From Paenibacillus methanolicus (GTDB lineage Bacteria; Bacillota; Bacilli; Paenibacillales; Paenibacillaceae): DNA of 64,000 bases. Location of the stretch: NCBI RefSeq assembly GCF_008124765.1, contig NZ_VNHS01000009.1, forward strand, positions 186,001 through 250,000, in the 5' to 3' direction. Under the pieces are notes generated by a model, which worked only from the letters and a program-made list of their open reading frames with translations, was not told where the DNA came from and did no database searches. Below are positions 50,061-59,601 of this stretch, piece after piece (within the stretch, counting starts at the first letter, position 1; every line of letters starts with the position of its first letter). A program made the position numbers and the translations under genes.

Positions 50061-50657
50061 GTGGTGTTATTGCCGGGATTTGAAAGAAAAATATGGGGTT
50101 TTAGGTATCACGAATTAGTAAGAGGTGAATGTTGTAGAAAAGTTTTTGGACGGAAAGTATGCGTCCCTTGTCCAGTAAGCAGGTACGTTGATTATTCCAT
50201 TTACCTGGGATTTAACCATCCATCTGTAACACCATCATGGCAGGCATCAATCTACTCTTGTGCTAGTGCAGCAGTTGCGGCTGCTTATTCGATTTTAGCT
50301 CCAGCTATTGCTTCATGCTCAGCTGGTCCAGGATGTATTGCCGCCATTGCTCTTGCAATTCCACTCGCCAATAACGCGGCAAGAGAGGCATTCCGAAAAT
50401 GCATAGCTAATACTGATGTTCCAGAGTCAATATACAGGCAAGTTAATTTGGGAATCTACACCAGAAAATCTGTTCTTAGTTCGACAAGGCTAAAAAGACC
50501 CATAAAGAAGAAAAGAGCAAAAAATAATGCGCCTTTAAGAAAGAATACGTCTGCAAGAAAGGGCATGTCTGCAAGAAAGGGTATGCCTGTAAGAAAGAAT
50601 AGTTCTATCACGATGAAGAAGAAAGTATGCGGCTGCAAGAAATTGCGGAAGCGATAA
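50061..50657 (+). CDS. Cationic cysteine-rich hypothetical protein in AT-rich island
   Basis: Up to 198 residues; GTG at 50061 or 50064 or TTG at 50070 could start it (AGAGGAA at 50054-50060 favours 50070). No known family recognised. Three parts: a Cys-bearing N-terminal region (GECCRKVFGRKVCVPCPV), a hydrophobic Ala-rich middle with four more Cys (SCASAAVAAAYSILAPAIAS, GPGCIAAIALAIPLA), and a very basic tail with hexapeptide repeats of the type [PS]-x-R-K-[NG]-x ending KKKVCGCKKLRKR. Base composition and codon use are much more AT-rich than the flanks. No signal peptide. It could be a spore-coat-like or secreted effector-like protein; this is speculation. Confidence 0.6.
   Translation: MVLLPGFERKIWGFRYHELVRGECCRKVFGRKVCVPCPVSRYVDYSIYLGFNHPSVTPSWQASIYSCASAAVAAAYSILAPAIASCSAGPGCIAAIALAIPLANNAAREAFRKCIANTDVPESIYRQVNLGIYTRKSVLSSTRLKRPIKKKRAKNNAPLRKNTSARKGMSARKGMPVRKNSSITMKKKVCGCKKLRKR
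50532..50603 (+). repeat. Four 18-nt tandem repeats in the cationic gene
   Basis: Units at 50532-50549, 50550-50567, 50568-50585 and 50586-50603. The central two differ by a single base (TCTGCAAGAAAGGGYATG); the outer two are more diverged. They encode the repeated R-K hexapeptides. Confidence 0.85.
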
Positions 50658-50719
50658 TATTTAATGATATTAAGTAACTTTTTTGCTTCAACAAAACACC
50701 ATTCAAGTCTAAGCAGCCA

Positions 50720-50956
50720 GTCGTCGGGAATCAACCGGCGACTGGTTATTTAGTTTCGTTTGAAGGCATTGCCACCGAGCAAGAGCTCCTGGACGTCATC
50801 GTTGGCATGGAGCCGACGGGTCATTACTGGATGAACCTGGCCCATTTTCTAAGCGAACAGCATGTTACGTGCGCTGTGGTTAATCCGCTCCACGTGAAGA
50901 AAAGCAAAGAATTGGATGACAGATCGAGGCGTCTTCTTAAGGAGGTCCAGAATTAA
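50720..50956 (+). mobile_element. IS110-family transposase fragment
   Basis: One frame reads TGYLVSFEGIATEQELLDVI, then [19 protein letters not shown] and [17 protein letters not shown], the N-terminal DEDD (RuvC-like) domain of IS110 transposases, about residues 50-130 of roughly 400. It then runs into unrelated residues and stops at 50954-50956. Both the start and the C-terminal Ser domain are missing. No inverted repeats are expected for this family. Confidence 0.8.
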
Positions 50957-51309
50957 GCCCGTCAACAAAAAATGGCCCAAATGATTCGTCCCAAAGTGAG
51001 TCTCGAAACCTTGTTTTGATCACGAACGGCCATGATCACGTTGGCGCTTAGAACTCTTTCCGGAATTCCATCCACCATTCCCCATCTTATCTCCTCATTC
51101 GGTGCGCAACTTCACCTTAGTATATCGAAATTGCCCAAAGGGCCGGATAACCGAATCCCTGCAAGTTGTAGCAAGAATGAGTAACGGCCGTAAAGTTCGT
51201 AGGATATGACCTCATCTTCGTAACAAAACCCATAACCTTCATGATTTGATCGAGATATAATGGGCCAATAGCTCAAGCGTCGACTACTTCTGCTCTGGGG
51301 GCGGGCCCG
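50957..51309. other. Intergenic region upstream of the sensor kinase
   Basis: About 350 nt. No gene is supported. A TATAAT box at 51256-51261 could be the -10 of the kinase operon, but its -35 is weak. Confidence 0.45.
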
Positions 51310-53106
51310 ATGATGCATCGTCTGTACAAGCTGAATCTTAAGCAGCAATTCGTCCTGTTCTTTATTTCCTTGATCGTGCTGCCCATTCTAGTGGCCTATT
51401 GGCTCGTATCCGTCAAGGTGACCTCGATTACGGAGAAGCAGATGGGCGATACGCTATTCCAATTGGTGAAGACGAGTCATCTGACGTTGGACGAAGTGAT
51501 TGCCTCGGTGGACGGCACGTCGGAGAAGCTGCTGATCTCGCCGGAGATCAGACGTCTGTTGGACGCTCCGCCGCACACGGATTACGACCGCCTCAAAGAA
51601 TACTTGGCGTTGGACCAGCTCCTCACGAGCTATTCGTCGCCCAACGCCATCAATTATTCCGTCTGTATCCCCGACCTTGCGATGCGGTATACGTTCGCGC
51701 CGACCTCGGACGTGAAACCGAACGGGGTTTTCTTCTCGTGCGACACCTTGCCCGGCGGCTGGTTCCAGGATGCGGTGAACGAACGGGGTTCCGGCATTAT
51801 TCGAATTCTGATCAAGCCCGGCGATAACGTCAGCAGCGAGAAGACGGCCGCCTATGTACGAGGCATGAACAGCAACCACGATAAAGACCGGCCGGCGGGC
51901 GTGCTCGTGATCACGGGCTTAAACATCCTCCTTCAGAAAAATATCCAATCGCTGCGCATCCCGAGCGGCGGCCAAATCGTGCTCCTCGATAAGTCCAATA
52001 CGATCCTGGCCGAGAATGCCGCCAATCTTGCGGTCGGCGATCGTCTGCCCGTGCCGGAATCCGTGAGCAGCCTTGAGCAGGGCGTGATCTTGGAGCGGAA
52101 CGGGCGGGATTCCTCGATGTACGCCTTTCATGCCAGCGCGGACAGCGAGACGAAGCTGCTCTTCAAGATTCCGCGTCAATCCATCGTCGGCGAGCATGAA
52201 GGGATTCGGCAGCTGTTCAATACGCTGATGATCGTCTACTTCTTCATTTTGCTGCTCGCCAGCCTCTACTTTATCCGCCATATTCTAAGCCCGTTGTCGC
52301 GATTGACGCGGCTGACGCGTTCGTTCGAACCGGGAAGGACGCTGGGCAACGAAATGCTCCTGAACCGCAACGACGAGATCGGAATGCTCAATCAGTCCTT
52401 CATCGACATGACCAAGCGCCTCAACCAAACCGTTCACGACAAGTACGTCCTGGAGCTCAAGCACAAGGAATCGGAACTCGCCCTGCTGCATTCCCAGATT
52501 AATCCGCATTTGCTCTACAACACCTTGGAATCGATCCATTGGCGGATCATGCTGGAGGGCGGGCAGGAATCGGCGGAGATGGTCCGCGATCTGTCGCTGC
52601 TCATGCGCATCGGTCTTAGCCGGGGGGAGAAGCTGATCCCCGTCCAGGAGGAGATCAAGCATGTCGAGGCTTATATTCGCCTGCAGCTGAAACGGTACAA
52701 CTACGCGTTCGTCGTCGACTGGGACATCGTGGAGGAAGCGAAGTCCGTCTTGATTCCGAAGGTCATTCTGCAGCCGTTGGTGGAGAACGCGATCAATCAT
52801 GGCATTCGCAAAATGGGCAGCGACGGAAGATTAAGCATCTCGCTGCGCGCGCAAGGGGATACCTTGTGTGTCGCGATCGCGGACAACGGCTATCAAGCCG
52901 TGGATCTCGCGAAGCTCCATTCGATTCTGGAAGGCAAGCTGCCGCATGAAGGGTACGGGATCTTGAACGTGCACCGCCGCATCCGGCTTCATTTTGGCGA
53001 TGAATACGGGCTGTTCTACAAGAAGATGCCGACCGGCGGCACGCAGGCTATTATTGTGATGCCCCTTGCGGGAGAAACCGTCGCGGCGGGCGATAGCAGG
53101 AGGTAG
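51310..53106 (+). CDS. YesM-type sensor histidine kinase
   Basis: 598 residues. Two membrane helices (about 14-34 and 304-324) flank an extracellular Cache-like sensor domain. HAMP follows (LSPLSRLTRLTRSFEPG), then the His_kinase domain with LLHSQINPHLLYNTLESIHW (phosphoacceptor His400) and an ATPase domain with LQPLVENAINHGI as N box; the G1 box is DNGYQ, less canonical than DNGxG. ATG at 51310 or 51313. It lies 2 nt before the response regulator and upstream of a sugar ABC transporter, the usual arrangement for carbohydrate sensing in Paenibacillus. Confidence 0.9.
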   Translation: MMHRLYKLNLKQQFVLFFISLIVLPILVAYWLVSVKVTSITEKQMGDTLFQLVKTSHLTLDEVIASVDGTSEKLLISPEIRRLLDAPPHTDYDRLKEYLALDQLLTSYSSPNAINYSVCIPDLAMRYTFAPTSDVKPNGVFFSCDTLPGGWFQDAVNERGSGIIRILIKPGDNVSSEKTAAYVRGMNSNHDKDRPAGVLVITGLNILLQKNIQSLRIPSGGQIVLLDKSNTILAENAANLAVGDRLPVPESVSSLEQGVILERNGRDSSMYAFHASADSETKLLFKIPRQSIVGEHEGIRQLFNTLMIVYFFILLLASLYFIRHILSPLSRLTRLTRSFEPGRTLGNEMLLNRNDEIGMLNQSFIDMTKRLNQTVHDKYVLELKHKESELALLHSQINPHLLYNTLESIHWRIMLEGGQESAEMVRDLSLLMRIGLSRGEKLIPVQEEIKHVEAYIRLQLKRYNYAFVVDWDIVEEAKSVLIPKVILQPLVENAINHGIRKMGSDGRLSISLRAQGDTLCVAIADNGYQAVDLAKLHSILEGKLPHEGYGILNVHRRIRLHFGDEYGLFYKKMPTGGTQAIIVMPLAGETVAAGDSRR

Positions 53107-53108
53107 CG

Positions 53109-54431
53109 ATGTACAACATATTGGTCGTGGACGACGAACCGATGATCGGCGAAGGCGTGGCCATGGCGCTGCGCGGCGCAGACCTGCGGCTGGGCGATAT
53201 CTATATCGCGCGCAACGGGTATGAGGCGTTGGACTATATCCGTCTGGAACGAGTCGATCTGCTCATTACGGATATCCAGATGGATCGCATGTCGGGCTTG
53301 GAACTGATCGAGACGATGTTCGCCGAGAATTGGACGATTCCCGTCATTGTGCTGTCGGCGCACGGGGAGTTCAATTATGCGCAGAAAGCGCTGCGTCTGG
53401 GCGTCAAAGAATACATCATCAAACCGGTGGTGCCGAGCGAGCTCATTCGGATTACGCGCCAATTGATCCAAGAGCGGGATCAGCATCTGAGGGACCGGTC
53501 GGAAGCGGCGTTTCGGCAGAAATACTCGCTGGAAGCATTGCCTGCGAACTATGACCAGGTCTTGACCGAGTTACTGGCGGAAGGGATGCGGGAGTCGGAA
53601 GTGGAGGCCATACTCGAGCATTGGGGCCGGAGCATGCGCGGTCCTTTTTTCGCCATGCTCGTCATGAAGCTTCATATCTCGGGCTCCGGCTTTCAGGGGA
53701 AGGCGGCGTCTTTGCGAGACCGCAATCTGCTGCGTTATGCGGCAAGGAACGTCGTGGAGGAAACTTTGGATGGCTGGTCTCCGCTCGTCTTCGCGAGCAG
53801 CAATCAGCACATTGCCGTCGTGCTCCAATATGACCAAGAAGCGCGGAACGACCCGGAGAGTCTCCGGGAGCGCATGATGATCGCCCAACTCGTGCACCGT
53901 AATTTGCTCCAATATCTCAATATGGACAGCGCGATCGGACTGAGCCGCGTAAAGGAAGGCACGTCGAGCTGGCCGGCGCTCTCGCGGGAGGCGCATGAGG
54001 CGTTAGGCTGGAGCGACGATCATCCGGGCTATGCCGTGTTCGCCATCGAGGAAGCAGAACGGCTTGCGAAGCAACGCGCGGGGCGGGAGACGGACGGGGG
54101 TGACCCGGCGCTCCAAGACAACAACGCCGTCATTTTGCAGGCCAAACAATACATTGAAACCCACTACCGGCGCAAAGGGTTGAAGCTGCAGGAGATCGCC
54201 TCGTCCGTCTACGTGACGCCCAATTATTTGAGCTACTTGTTCAAGAAGTCGCTCGGCTGCAACCTGTGGGATTACGTGACGCAGCTTCGGATGGAAGAAG
54301 CCAAGACGCTGTTGAAGACGACGGACATGCGGAGATACGAGGTGTCGGACTACGTGGGGTATGACTCGCCGGAGCACTTCGGGAAGCTGTTCAAGAAATA
54401 TTTCGGCGTCAATCCGACCGAATCAAGGTGA
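53109..54431 (+). CDS. YesN-type response regulator with AraC DNA-binding domain
   Basis: 440 residues. Receiver domain 1-120 with acidic pair Asp8-Asp9, phosphoacceptor Asp55 (LLITDIQMDRMSG) and Lys in EYIIKPV. A middle region without assigned function (about 130-320) is followed by two AraC-type HTH motifs (LKLQEIASSVYVTPNYLSYLFKKSLG and VSDYVGYDSPEHFGKLFKKYFGVNP; both family hallmarks). GGAGG precedes the ATG. Partner of the preceding kinase; should activate the transporter genes that follow. Confidence 0.92.
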   Translation: MYNILVVDDEPMIGEGVAMALRGADLRLGDIYIARNGYEALDYIRLERVDLLITDIQMDRMSGLELIETMFAENWTIPVIVLSAHGEFNYAQKALRLGVKEYIIKPVVPSELIRITRQLIQERDQHLRDRSEAAFRQKYSLEALPANYDQVLTELLAEGMRESEVEAILEHWGRSMRGPFFAMLVMKLHISGSGFQGKAASLRDRNLLRYAARNVVEETLDGWSPLVFASSNQHIAVVLQYDQEARNDPESLRERMMIAQLVHRNLLQYLNMDSAIGLSRVKEGTSSWPALSREAHEALGWSDDHPGYAVFAIEEAERLAKQRAGRETDGGDPALQDNNAVILQAKQYIETHYRRKGLKLQEIASSVYVTPNYLSYLFKKSLGCNLWDYVTQLRMEEAKTLLKTTDMRRYEVSDYVGYDSPEHFGKLFKKYFGVNPTESR

Positions 54432-54594
54432 AACGGCTGTCGCCGCTTGTATTTTAAAATAAGGACCGCGCCTTGCGAAAACGAAAAACGTAAGTTTACA
54501 CCTCACGCCCGTTATATCGCACCTCGAAGGGAAGGGCTGACCTATCCTACAATAAAGGTGCAAGTAAATATAGGGAAATGCGAGGGGTTAGACC

Positions 54595-56055
54595 ATGAAT
54601 AAAGGTAGAAGCAAACGCATGCTGGCGTACGGCAGCTTGGCGATGTTCGTCCTCTTGGCCGGATGCGCGAGCAAGACGAACACCGCCGACAATAAGGAGA
54701 CGAACGCGAACGCGAACGCGAAGACGGAGAATGCCGCCGGAGCGTCCAACGGAGCGGGTACCGAAGAAGCAACCGCCGAGAAAGTCAGCATCGTCGCGTA
54801 TGCGTACCCGCCGGACAAGACGGCGGAGAACGCGGCGCTGGATGCGAGGATCAAACGGTTCACGGAAGAGAATCCGAACGTCTCGATTACGCCGAAATAC
54901 TGGAAATACGAAAACTCGGAAATCGCGATCAAAATGGCGTCGAATAGCGCGCAAACCGAATTTACGACGTGGGCGACGGAAGGCAAGCTGCTGACCGACA
55001 AGAAGTGGATCGCCGATCTGACCGATTACATGGCGACTTGGCCGTATGCGAAGGACTTGAACGCGTTCGCCACCAAGCCTTACGTGATCGAAGGCAAGAC
55101 GTATGGTATTCCGATCGATGCATACGGCATGACGATTACGGTCAACAAGAAGATTTTCGAGGATAAAGGCGTGCCGCTCCCGCCGATGGATTGGACGATG
55201 GAGGAGTTCATCGCGGCGGCCAAAGCCGTGAACGATCCGGAGAAGGGTATCGCGGGCTTCATCCCGATGGGCAAAGGCACGGAGGCCGGCTGGAACTGGA
55301 CGAACTTCCTCTATACGGCGGGCGGCGACATTCAAACGGTGGCCGATGGCAAGGTGACCGCGGCGTTCAATAGCGAAGCTGGTTTGAAAGCGCTTCAGTT
55401 CTACAACGATCTGAAGGTCGCGAACGTCATTCCGAAGCAATGGGCGCTCGGATACGGCGATGCGCTGTCGATGTTCAACCAAGGACGCGGCGCGATGGTC
55501 ATGTGCGGCAGCGGCAACGCTTTGGACGGCGCGATCAATCAAGGGGGCATCTCCAAGGATGACGTCCTGATCTATCCGATTCCTTCCGTGACCAAAGGCG
55601 GCAAGCACATCGGCGTGGCCGGCGGCAACTACAAAGTCATCAACGGTCTGGCCGACAAAGCGCAGCAGAAAGCCGCGTTCGACTTCGTGGTCGACGAATA
55701 CTTCACGCAAGATTACCTGGACGCGATCGATCAGCAAATCGTGGATCAGAAATCCAAAAAGCAAGTGTACGTGCCGCAATTGATCAACTACTGGAACGAC
55801 GATTCCGAATACGGCAAGCAATACCAAGCTATTCTGGACAAGCACGACAACGTCTATAAGTATTCCCCGGAACTGATCAAGCTTATGGAATCGAAGCCGG
55901 AAGCGACGTACGAGACGCAAGCCTTCTATGCGGAGATGGCGAACGTCATTCAGAAGGTATTGATCAGCAAAGGCGACCTGGATCTGCAAAAGCTGCTGGA
56001 CGAAGCCGCGGCCAAAGTGCAGAAGGAAAACTTCGATAAAGTGAAAGTGCAATAA
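54595..56055 (+). CDS. Sugar-binding lipoprotein of an ABC importer
   Basis: 486 residues. Lipobox LLAGC (Cys24) after a hydrophobic signal, an Asn/Ala/Thr-rich linker (about 25-60), then a family 1 extracellular solute-binding domain with the typical YGIPIDAYGMTITVNKKIFED and GWNWTNFLYTAGGDI. Binds an oligosaccharide or polysaccharide fragment outside the cell. GAGGGG precedes the ATG. The ligand is unknown; the GH76 gene is over 40 kb away, so a link to mannan is only a possibility. Confidence 0.9.
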   Translation: MNKGRSKRMLAYGSLAMFVLLAGCASKTNTADNKETNANANAKTENAAGASNGAGTEEATAEKVSIVAYAYPPDKTAENAALDARIKRFTEENPNVSITPKYWKYENSEIAIKMASNSAQTEFTTWATEGKLLTDKKWIADLTDYMATWPYAKDLNAFATKPYVIEGKTYGIPIDAYGMTITVNKKIFEDKGVPLPPMDWTMEEFIAAAKAVNDPEKGIAGFIPMGKGTEAGWNWTNFLYTAGGDIQTVADGKVTAAFNSEAGLKALQFYNDLKVANVIPKQWALGYGDALSMFNQGRGAMVMCGSGNALDGAINQGGISKDDVLIYPIPSVTKGGKHIGVAGGNYKVINGLADKAQQKAAFDFVVDEYFTQDYLDAIDQQIVDQKSKKQVYVPQLINYWNDDSEYGKQYQAILDKHDNVYKYSPELIKLMESKPEATYETQAFYAEMANVIQKVLISKGDLDLQKLLDEAAAKVQKENFDKVKVQ

Positions 56056-56152
56056 TACCGGTACACAAGGGGGGACCGAGCGGATAAGGCTAGGGCGTCC
56101 CCCTTTATATTGCCCGAATGGGCGAATGCGGCGGAAAGGGATGGGGAGGTTT

Positions 56153-57079
56153 ATGGCGACGCAAATTCAAGCACAGGCGCCGGCGAAAGCAGCGCCGCTT
56201 GCGAACGCGAGCCTGAGCAGGCGAGCGAAAAAATATATATGGGGAAGTTTGTTTCTTCTGCCGGCGGTATTGATCTTCCTATTATTCTTGTGGGTTCCGA
56301 TCGCCAAAGGGATCGGGTACAGCTTCTATCAGGTCGATTTCGTAAGCGGGAACACGTTCATCGGACTGCAAAATTATAAAGAAGTGCTCGGCAATCCGGA
56401 CTTCTATATTGCGATCAAAAACACGCTGTATTACATGGGATTGGCGCTCGTCGTCGGGTTCTGGGTGCCGATCGCGATGGCGATCGGGGTCTCCGAGCTG
56501 AAGTGGTTCCAGGGACCGGCCCGCATCATCGGGTATTTGCCCAGCATCATCCCGGCCATCGTGCTCTACGGCATGTGGCAATGGTTTTACGATCCGATCG
56601 GCCCGATCAATTCCTTCCTGAATTTCGTGGGATTGCCGAGCTTTGATTTCTACAGCAAAGAACACGCCATGTTCTCTCTCGTCATCTTGGAAACTTGGCA
56701 AAATTTCGGGAGCGCAACATTGATCTATATTGCGGGACTGTCCGCGATTCCGAAGGATACGTACGAAGCGGCGGAGCTGGACGGCGCCGGCGTATGGGGA
56801 CGGATCCGGTACGTGACCCTGCCGGGCATCAAAAATCTCATTCTGCTGCTGCTCGTGCTTCAGCTGATCTCCACCTCGCAAGCGTTCCAATCCCAGCTGC
56901 TCATGTTCGGCGGCGGTCCGGATAACGGCACGTTAACGTATTTGCTGCTGACGACGCGAGAAGCGTTCACGTACTTCAACTTCGGCAAGGCGAGCGCGAT
57001 GGGCGTATTGATGTTCATCTTCCTGGTCGGCTTCTCGCTGCTCACGATGAAACTCAGGAAAGGAGGCGACGAAGAATGA
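56153..57079 (+). CDS. Sugar ABC importer permease (MalF type)
   Basis: About 308 residues with six helices. First helix IWGSLFLLPAVLIFLLFLWV; the EAA loop YEAAELDGAGVWGRIRYVTLPGI is the ATPase contact. The start is uncertain: GGGGAGG lies only 3 nt before ATG 56153, while in-frame ATGs at 56126 and 56141 have no better site. Overlaps the next permease by 4 nt (ATGA). Forms a heterodimer with it. Confidence 0.9.
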   Translation: MATQIQAQAPAKAAPLANASLSRRAKKYIWGSLFLLPAVLIFLLFLWVPIAKGIGYSFYQVDFVSGNTFIGLQNYKEVLGNPDFYIAIKNTLYYMGLALVVGFWVPIAMAIGVSELKWFQGPARIIGYLPSIIPAIVLYGMWQWFYDPIGPINSFLNFVGLPSFDFYSKEHAMFSLVILETWQNFGSATLIYIAGLSAIPKDTYEAAELDGAGVWGRIRYVTLPGIKNLILLLLVLQLISTSQAFQSQLLMFGGGPDNGTLTYLLLTTREAFTYFNFGKASAMGVLMFIFLVGFSLLTMKLRKGGDEE

Positions 57080-57951
57080 AGGCCGATCAAGAGCGGGCCA
57101 TTATGTCCCGCTATGATTTTCGCAAGCCCGTCGTCAAGCTCGTCTACGGATTCGTGGTGCTGGCGATCGCGCTCGTCTCGTTGTCGATGCTCTATCCGTT
57201 CGTCAATACCGTGCTCAACTCGCTCAAATCGACGGAAGAGTTCTTCGAATTCCCCGCGCCGTTCTTCCCGAGCGAGTGGCAGTGGAGCAACTATACGGAA
57301 TCGTTCTCGTACTTGAACATCCTGCTGTATTTCAAGAATACCGTGCTGATCTTCGTCGGCAACACCGTGTTCTCGATGGTGGTTCTCGGCTTGGCCGCCT
57401 ATAGTTTGTCGCATATGCAGGTGCCGTTCAAAAAAGGGGTGACGTTGTATTTCATGTGCACCCTGCTCATTCCCGCCGCGTCGTACTTGATTCCCAACTT
57501 CTTGAACCTGAAGGATCTGGGTCTCCTCAATCAATATTGGGCGTTCTGGCTGCCGGCGGGCGCCAATGCGTTCTATCTGATGCTGCTGAAAAACTTCTTC
57601 GACGGCATCCACAAGGAAATGCTGGAGGCGGCCCGGATCGACGGCGCTTCCGAGCTGCGCTGCTTCGCGACGATCGCGGTGCCGCTGTCCGTGCCGATTC
57701 TCATTACGATTACGCTGCTCGGCTTCTCCACGACCTGGAACGACTTCTACTGGTCCAGCCTGGTCATGCAGGAGGACAAACAGCCGCTCGCCGCGGCGAT
57801 CTATACGAAGATCATCTATGCCGGTTCCACGATCAACTGGAACGTGCGATTCGCGATTCTGTCGATGACGCTGCTGCCGCCGGCCGTGCTCTTCCTCTTC
57901 TTCCAGAAGTATATCGTCGGCGGACTTAGCGCCGGCGCCGTCAAAGGATAA
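57076..57951 (+). CDS. Sugar ABC importer permease (MalG type)
   Basis: 291 residues, six helices. The EAA loop is LEAARIDGASELRCFATIAVPLS; the C-terminal YIVGGLSAGAVKG is the usual end of this family. No ATPase gene follows, so the complex probably uses a shared MsmK/MsmX-type ATPase encoded elsewhere, as is usual for these systems in Bacillota. ATGA overlap with the upstream permease. Confidence 0.92.
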   Translation: MKADQERAIMSRYDFRKPVVKLVYGFVVLAIALVSLSMLYPFVNTVLNSLKSTEEFFEFPAPFFPSEWQWSNYTESFSYLNILLYFKNTVLIFVGNTVFSMVVLGLAAYSLSHMQVPFKKGVTLYFMCTLLIPAASYLIPNFLNLKDLGLLNQYWAFWLPAGANAFYLMLLKNFFDGIHKEMLEAARIDGASELRCFATIAVPLSVPILITITLLGFSTTWNDFYWSSLVMQEDKQPLAAAIYTKIIYAGSTINWNVRFAILSMTLLPPAVLFLFFQKYIVGGLSAGAVKG

Positions 57952-57971
57952 CGAGTGACCGCATAGACAAG

Positions 57972-57999
57972 GAGCCCTAAACAAGACGTTTAGAGGCTC
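57972..57999 (+). terminator. Hairpin after the ABC transporter operon
   Basis: GAGCC-CTAAAC (57972-57982) pairs with GTTTAG-AGGCTC (57988-57999) with one bulge. There is no T-run, so it may be a 3'-end stabiliser rather than a terminator. Confidence 0.4.
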
Positions 58000-58190
58000 T
58001 CGCCCGGCTTCCGGTTTCACGCGGTTCAATTTGTTCATGTTCGGCTGCGTCGTCACGACGCAGCCTTTTGCGATACAAGAATTTATATGCGGAATGCTGC
58101 AGCCGACGCCGAGCCCGGAGGAAGCGAATTTCGCCAATGCCATTATGGTATAATGGGACTCATTCAACGCGACGCGAGCGGGGGGAAATC

Positions 58191-59111
58191 ATGAAACTGG
58201 AGCGGCTGATCTCGATCGTCTATATGCTGCTGAATAACGAGGTGGTATCGGCTTCCGAGCTGGCCGAGAAATACGAGGTGTCCCCGCGCACGATCTACCG
58301 GGATATCGACGCGATCTGCGCCGCCGGGATCCCCGTCGTATCGTATCAAGGCGCGAACGGCGGGTACGGCATTATCGAGTCGTACAAAATGGATCGCAGC
58401 TTGCTCGGATCGTTCGACGTGGCTTCGCTCATTACGGTGCTGCACAGCATGTCGTCCATCTTCGACGACGAGCGGGCGATGGAGACCGTCCGTCGCTTGC
58501 AAACGATCCAGAAAAACGATCAACTTCCCCACCTGTCCATGGATATGGGGAGCCATCGCGTCACGTACAACGAGTCGCTGCGCAAGCTGCGAGACGCGAT
58601 CACGGCGAAACAGGTCGTCCGGTTCGACTACATCAACGGCAAGAACGAGAGAGTCGCGCGGTCGGTCGAGCCGGTCAGCCTTCGTTACCAGCATGATGCT
58701 TGGTATCTATTCAGCTATTGCCGGACGCGCGGCGATTACCGGGAGTTCAAAATATCGAGAATGACGGACCTGCTCCTCCAGCCGGAGCGGTACGAGCGCC
58801 GCCACGAGGCATCGCCCCAGCGATCGGCCTTCGAGCAATACCGGTGGAACGATCACAAGGAGGTCGTGCTGCAGTTCTCGAGCGAAGCGCTGGCCAGAGC
58901 GATGGATCTCTTCTATGAGTCGGACAGAAGCTTCAATCCGGACGGTTCGCTGACCGTGACGCTGAAGCTCGACAATGCCGCAAGCGAGCAATGGCTGCTT
59001 GGCGTCATGATGAGCTTCGGGGACGAGGCGGAGATCGTGGCGCCGATCGAGCTGCGACAAGCCTTGAGGCGGAAGCTCGAGAAGATGCTGCAGCGGTATC
59101 GGGAAGCCTGA
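58191..59111 (+). CDS. YafY-type HTH/WYL-domain regulator
   Basis: 306 residues from ATG 58191 (GGGGG 5 nt upstream); an in-frame start at 58068 is rejected because it lacks a ribosome site. N-terminal HTH_11 (VSASELAEKYEVSPRTIYRDIDAI), then a WYL domain with RYQHDAWYLFSYCRTRGDYREFKISRM (key W-Y-L/F motif; here WYLF) and a WCX C-terminal domain. WYL domains sense nucleic acids or small ligands. TATAAT lies at 58149-58154. No neighbour clearly depends on it. Confidence 0.9.
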   Translation: MKLERLISIVYMLLNNEVVSASELAEKYEVSPRTIYRDIDAICAAGIPVVSYQGANGGYGIIESYKMDRSLLGSFDVASLITVLHSMSSIFDDERAMETVRRLQTIQKNDQLPHLSMDMGSHRVTYNESLRKLRDAITAKQVVRFDYINGKNERVARSVEPVSLRYQHDAWYLFSYCRTRGDYREFKISRMTDLLLQPERYERRHEASPQRSAFEQYRWNDHKEVVLQFSSEALARAMDLFYESDRSFNPDGSLTVTLKLDNAASEQWLLGVMMSFGDEAEIVAPIELRQALRRKLEKMLQRYREA

Positions 59112-59166
59112 TAATAAGCGGAGAACGCAGAGCGTCTAATCGCTGACGGTCGGGTTTCTCTTTGTT

Positions 59167-59388
59167 TTACTCCTCCGGCTCATGCGCATCATACAGTCGC
59201 TTTAATTCCTCGAACCACGATACGGCGCTTCCCTTCATAACGAACGCTCTCGCAAAGGCGTCGCCGCCTTTACGAACCTCAACGCGGCCTTCCGAAGTCA
59301 ATCGATATTCCATGATGTGTTTGTCCGCGGACGTGAGCGCGATCGTCAGCTCAAGGAAGTCCGTGGAATTGAAGTCGACCGTCCCCAT
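59167..59388 (-). CDS. Small hypothetical protein
   Basis: 73 residues, hydrophilic alpha+beta, with ELTIALTSADKHIMEYRLTS and SWFEELKRLYDAHEPEE. No family recognised. GGGAGGAG lies directly before the ATG (short spacing). It converges with the WYL gene. The coherent amphipathic pattern and ribosome site make it more likely real than not. Confidence 0.5.
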   Translation of the reverse strand: MGTVDFNSTDFLELTIALTSADKHIMEYRLTSEGRVEVRKGGDAFARAFVMKGSAVSWFEELKRLYDAHEPEE

Positions 59389-59522
59389 CTCCTCCCGGCG
59401 GTCATGAACAATCAGACGTTGGAATTGGAAATAAGTTGCAATGTATTCGGGGCGATGGGAACCTAAAGAGACGCAGGTGCAAATTGGAAAGCGATATTCG
59501 CATCAAATACGCGGATAATAGA

Positions 59523-59586
59523 TTGAAGTACGCCAATCGCTGTGGTAAACTAACAATCGTTAGTCAACTAACGACCGGTAGTTAGT
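59523..59586 (+). promoter_or_regulatory. TetR promoter with two ACTAAC/GTTAGT operators
   Basis: TTGAAG (59523-59528), 17-nt spacer, TAAACT (59546-59551). ACTAAC-N4-GTTAGT (59549-59564) overlaps the -10 box and ACTAAC-N8-GTTAGT (59567-59586) follows, ending 15 nt before the TetR start codon. Autorepression of the operon is likely. Confidence 0.8.
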
Positions 59587-59601
59587 GATAGGAGGATCTC
59601 C

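Noticed and set aside
49895-50083. 62-codon plus-strand frame in the AT-rich island
   Set aside because: No ribosome site, overlaps the next gene and has no coding character.
50720-50956. Intact IS110 element
   Set aside because: Only the N-terminal transposase domain is readable; start and C-terminal catalytic domain are missing.
51112-51348. 78-codon minus-strand frame upstream of the sensor kinase
   Set aside because: Overlaps the kinase start and promoter; composition does not resemble a protein family.
51310-57951. Link between the YesMN-controlled ABC importer and the GH76 mannanase
   Set aside because: The genes are over 40 kb apart and nothing in the sequence ties the importer to mannan oligosaccharides; kept only as a remark.
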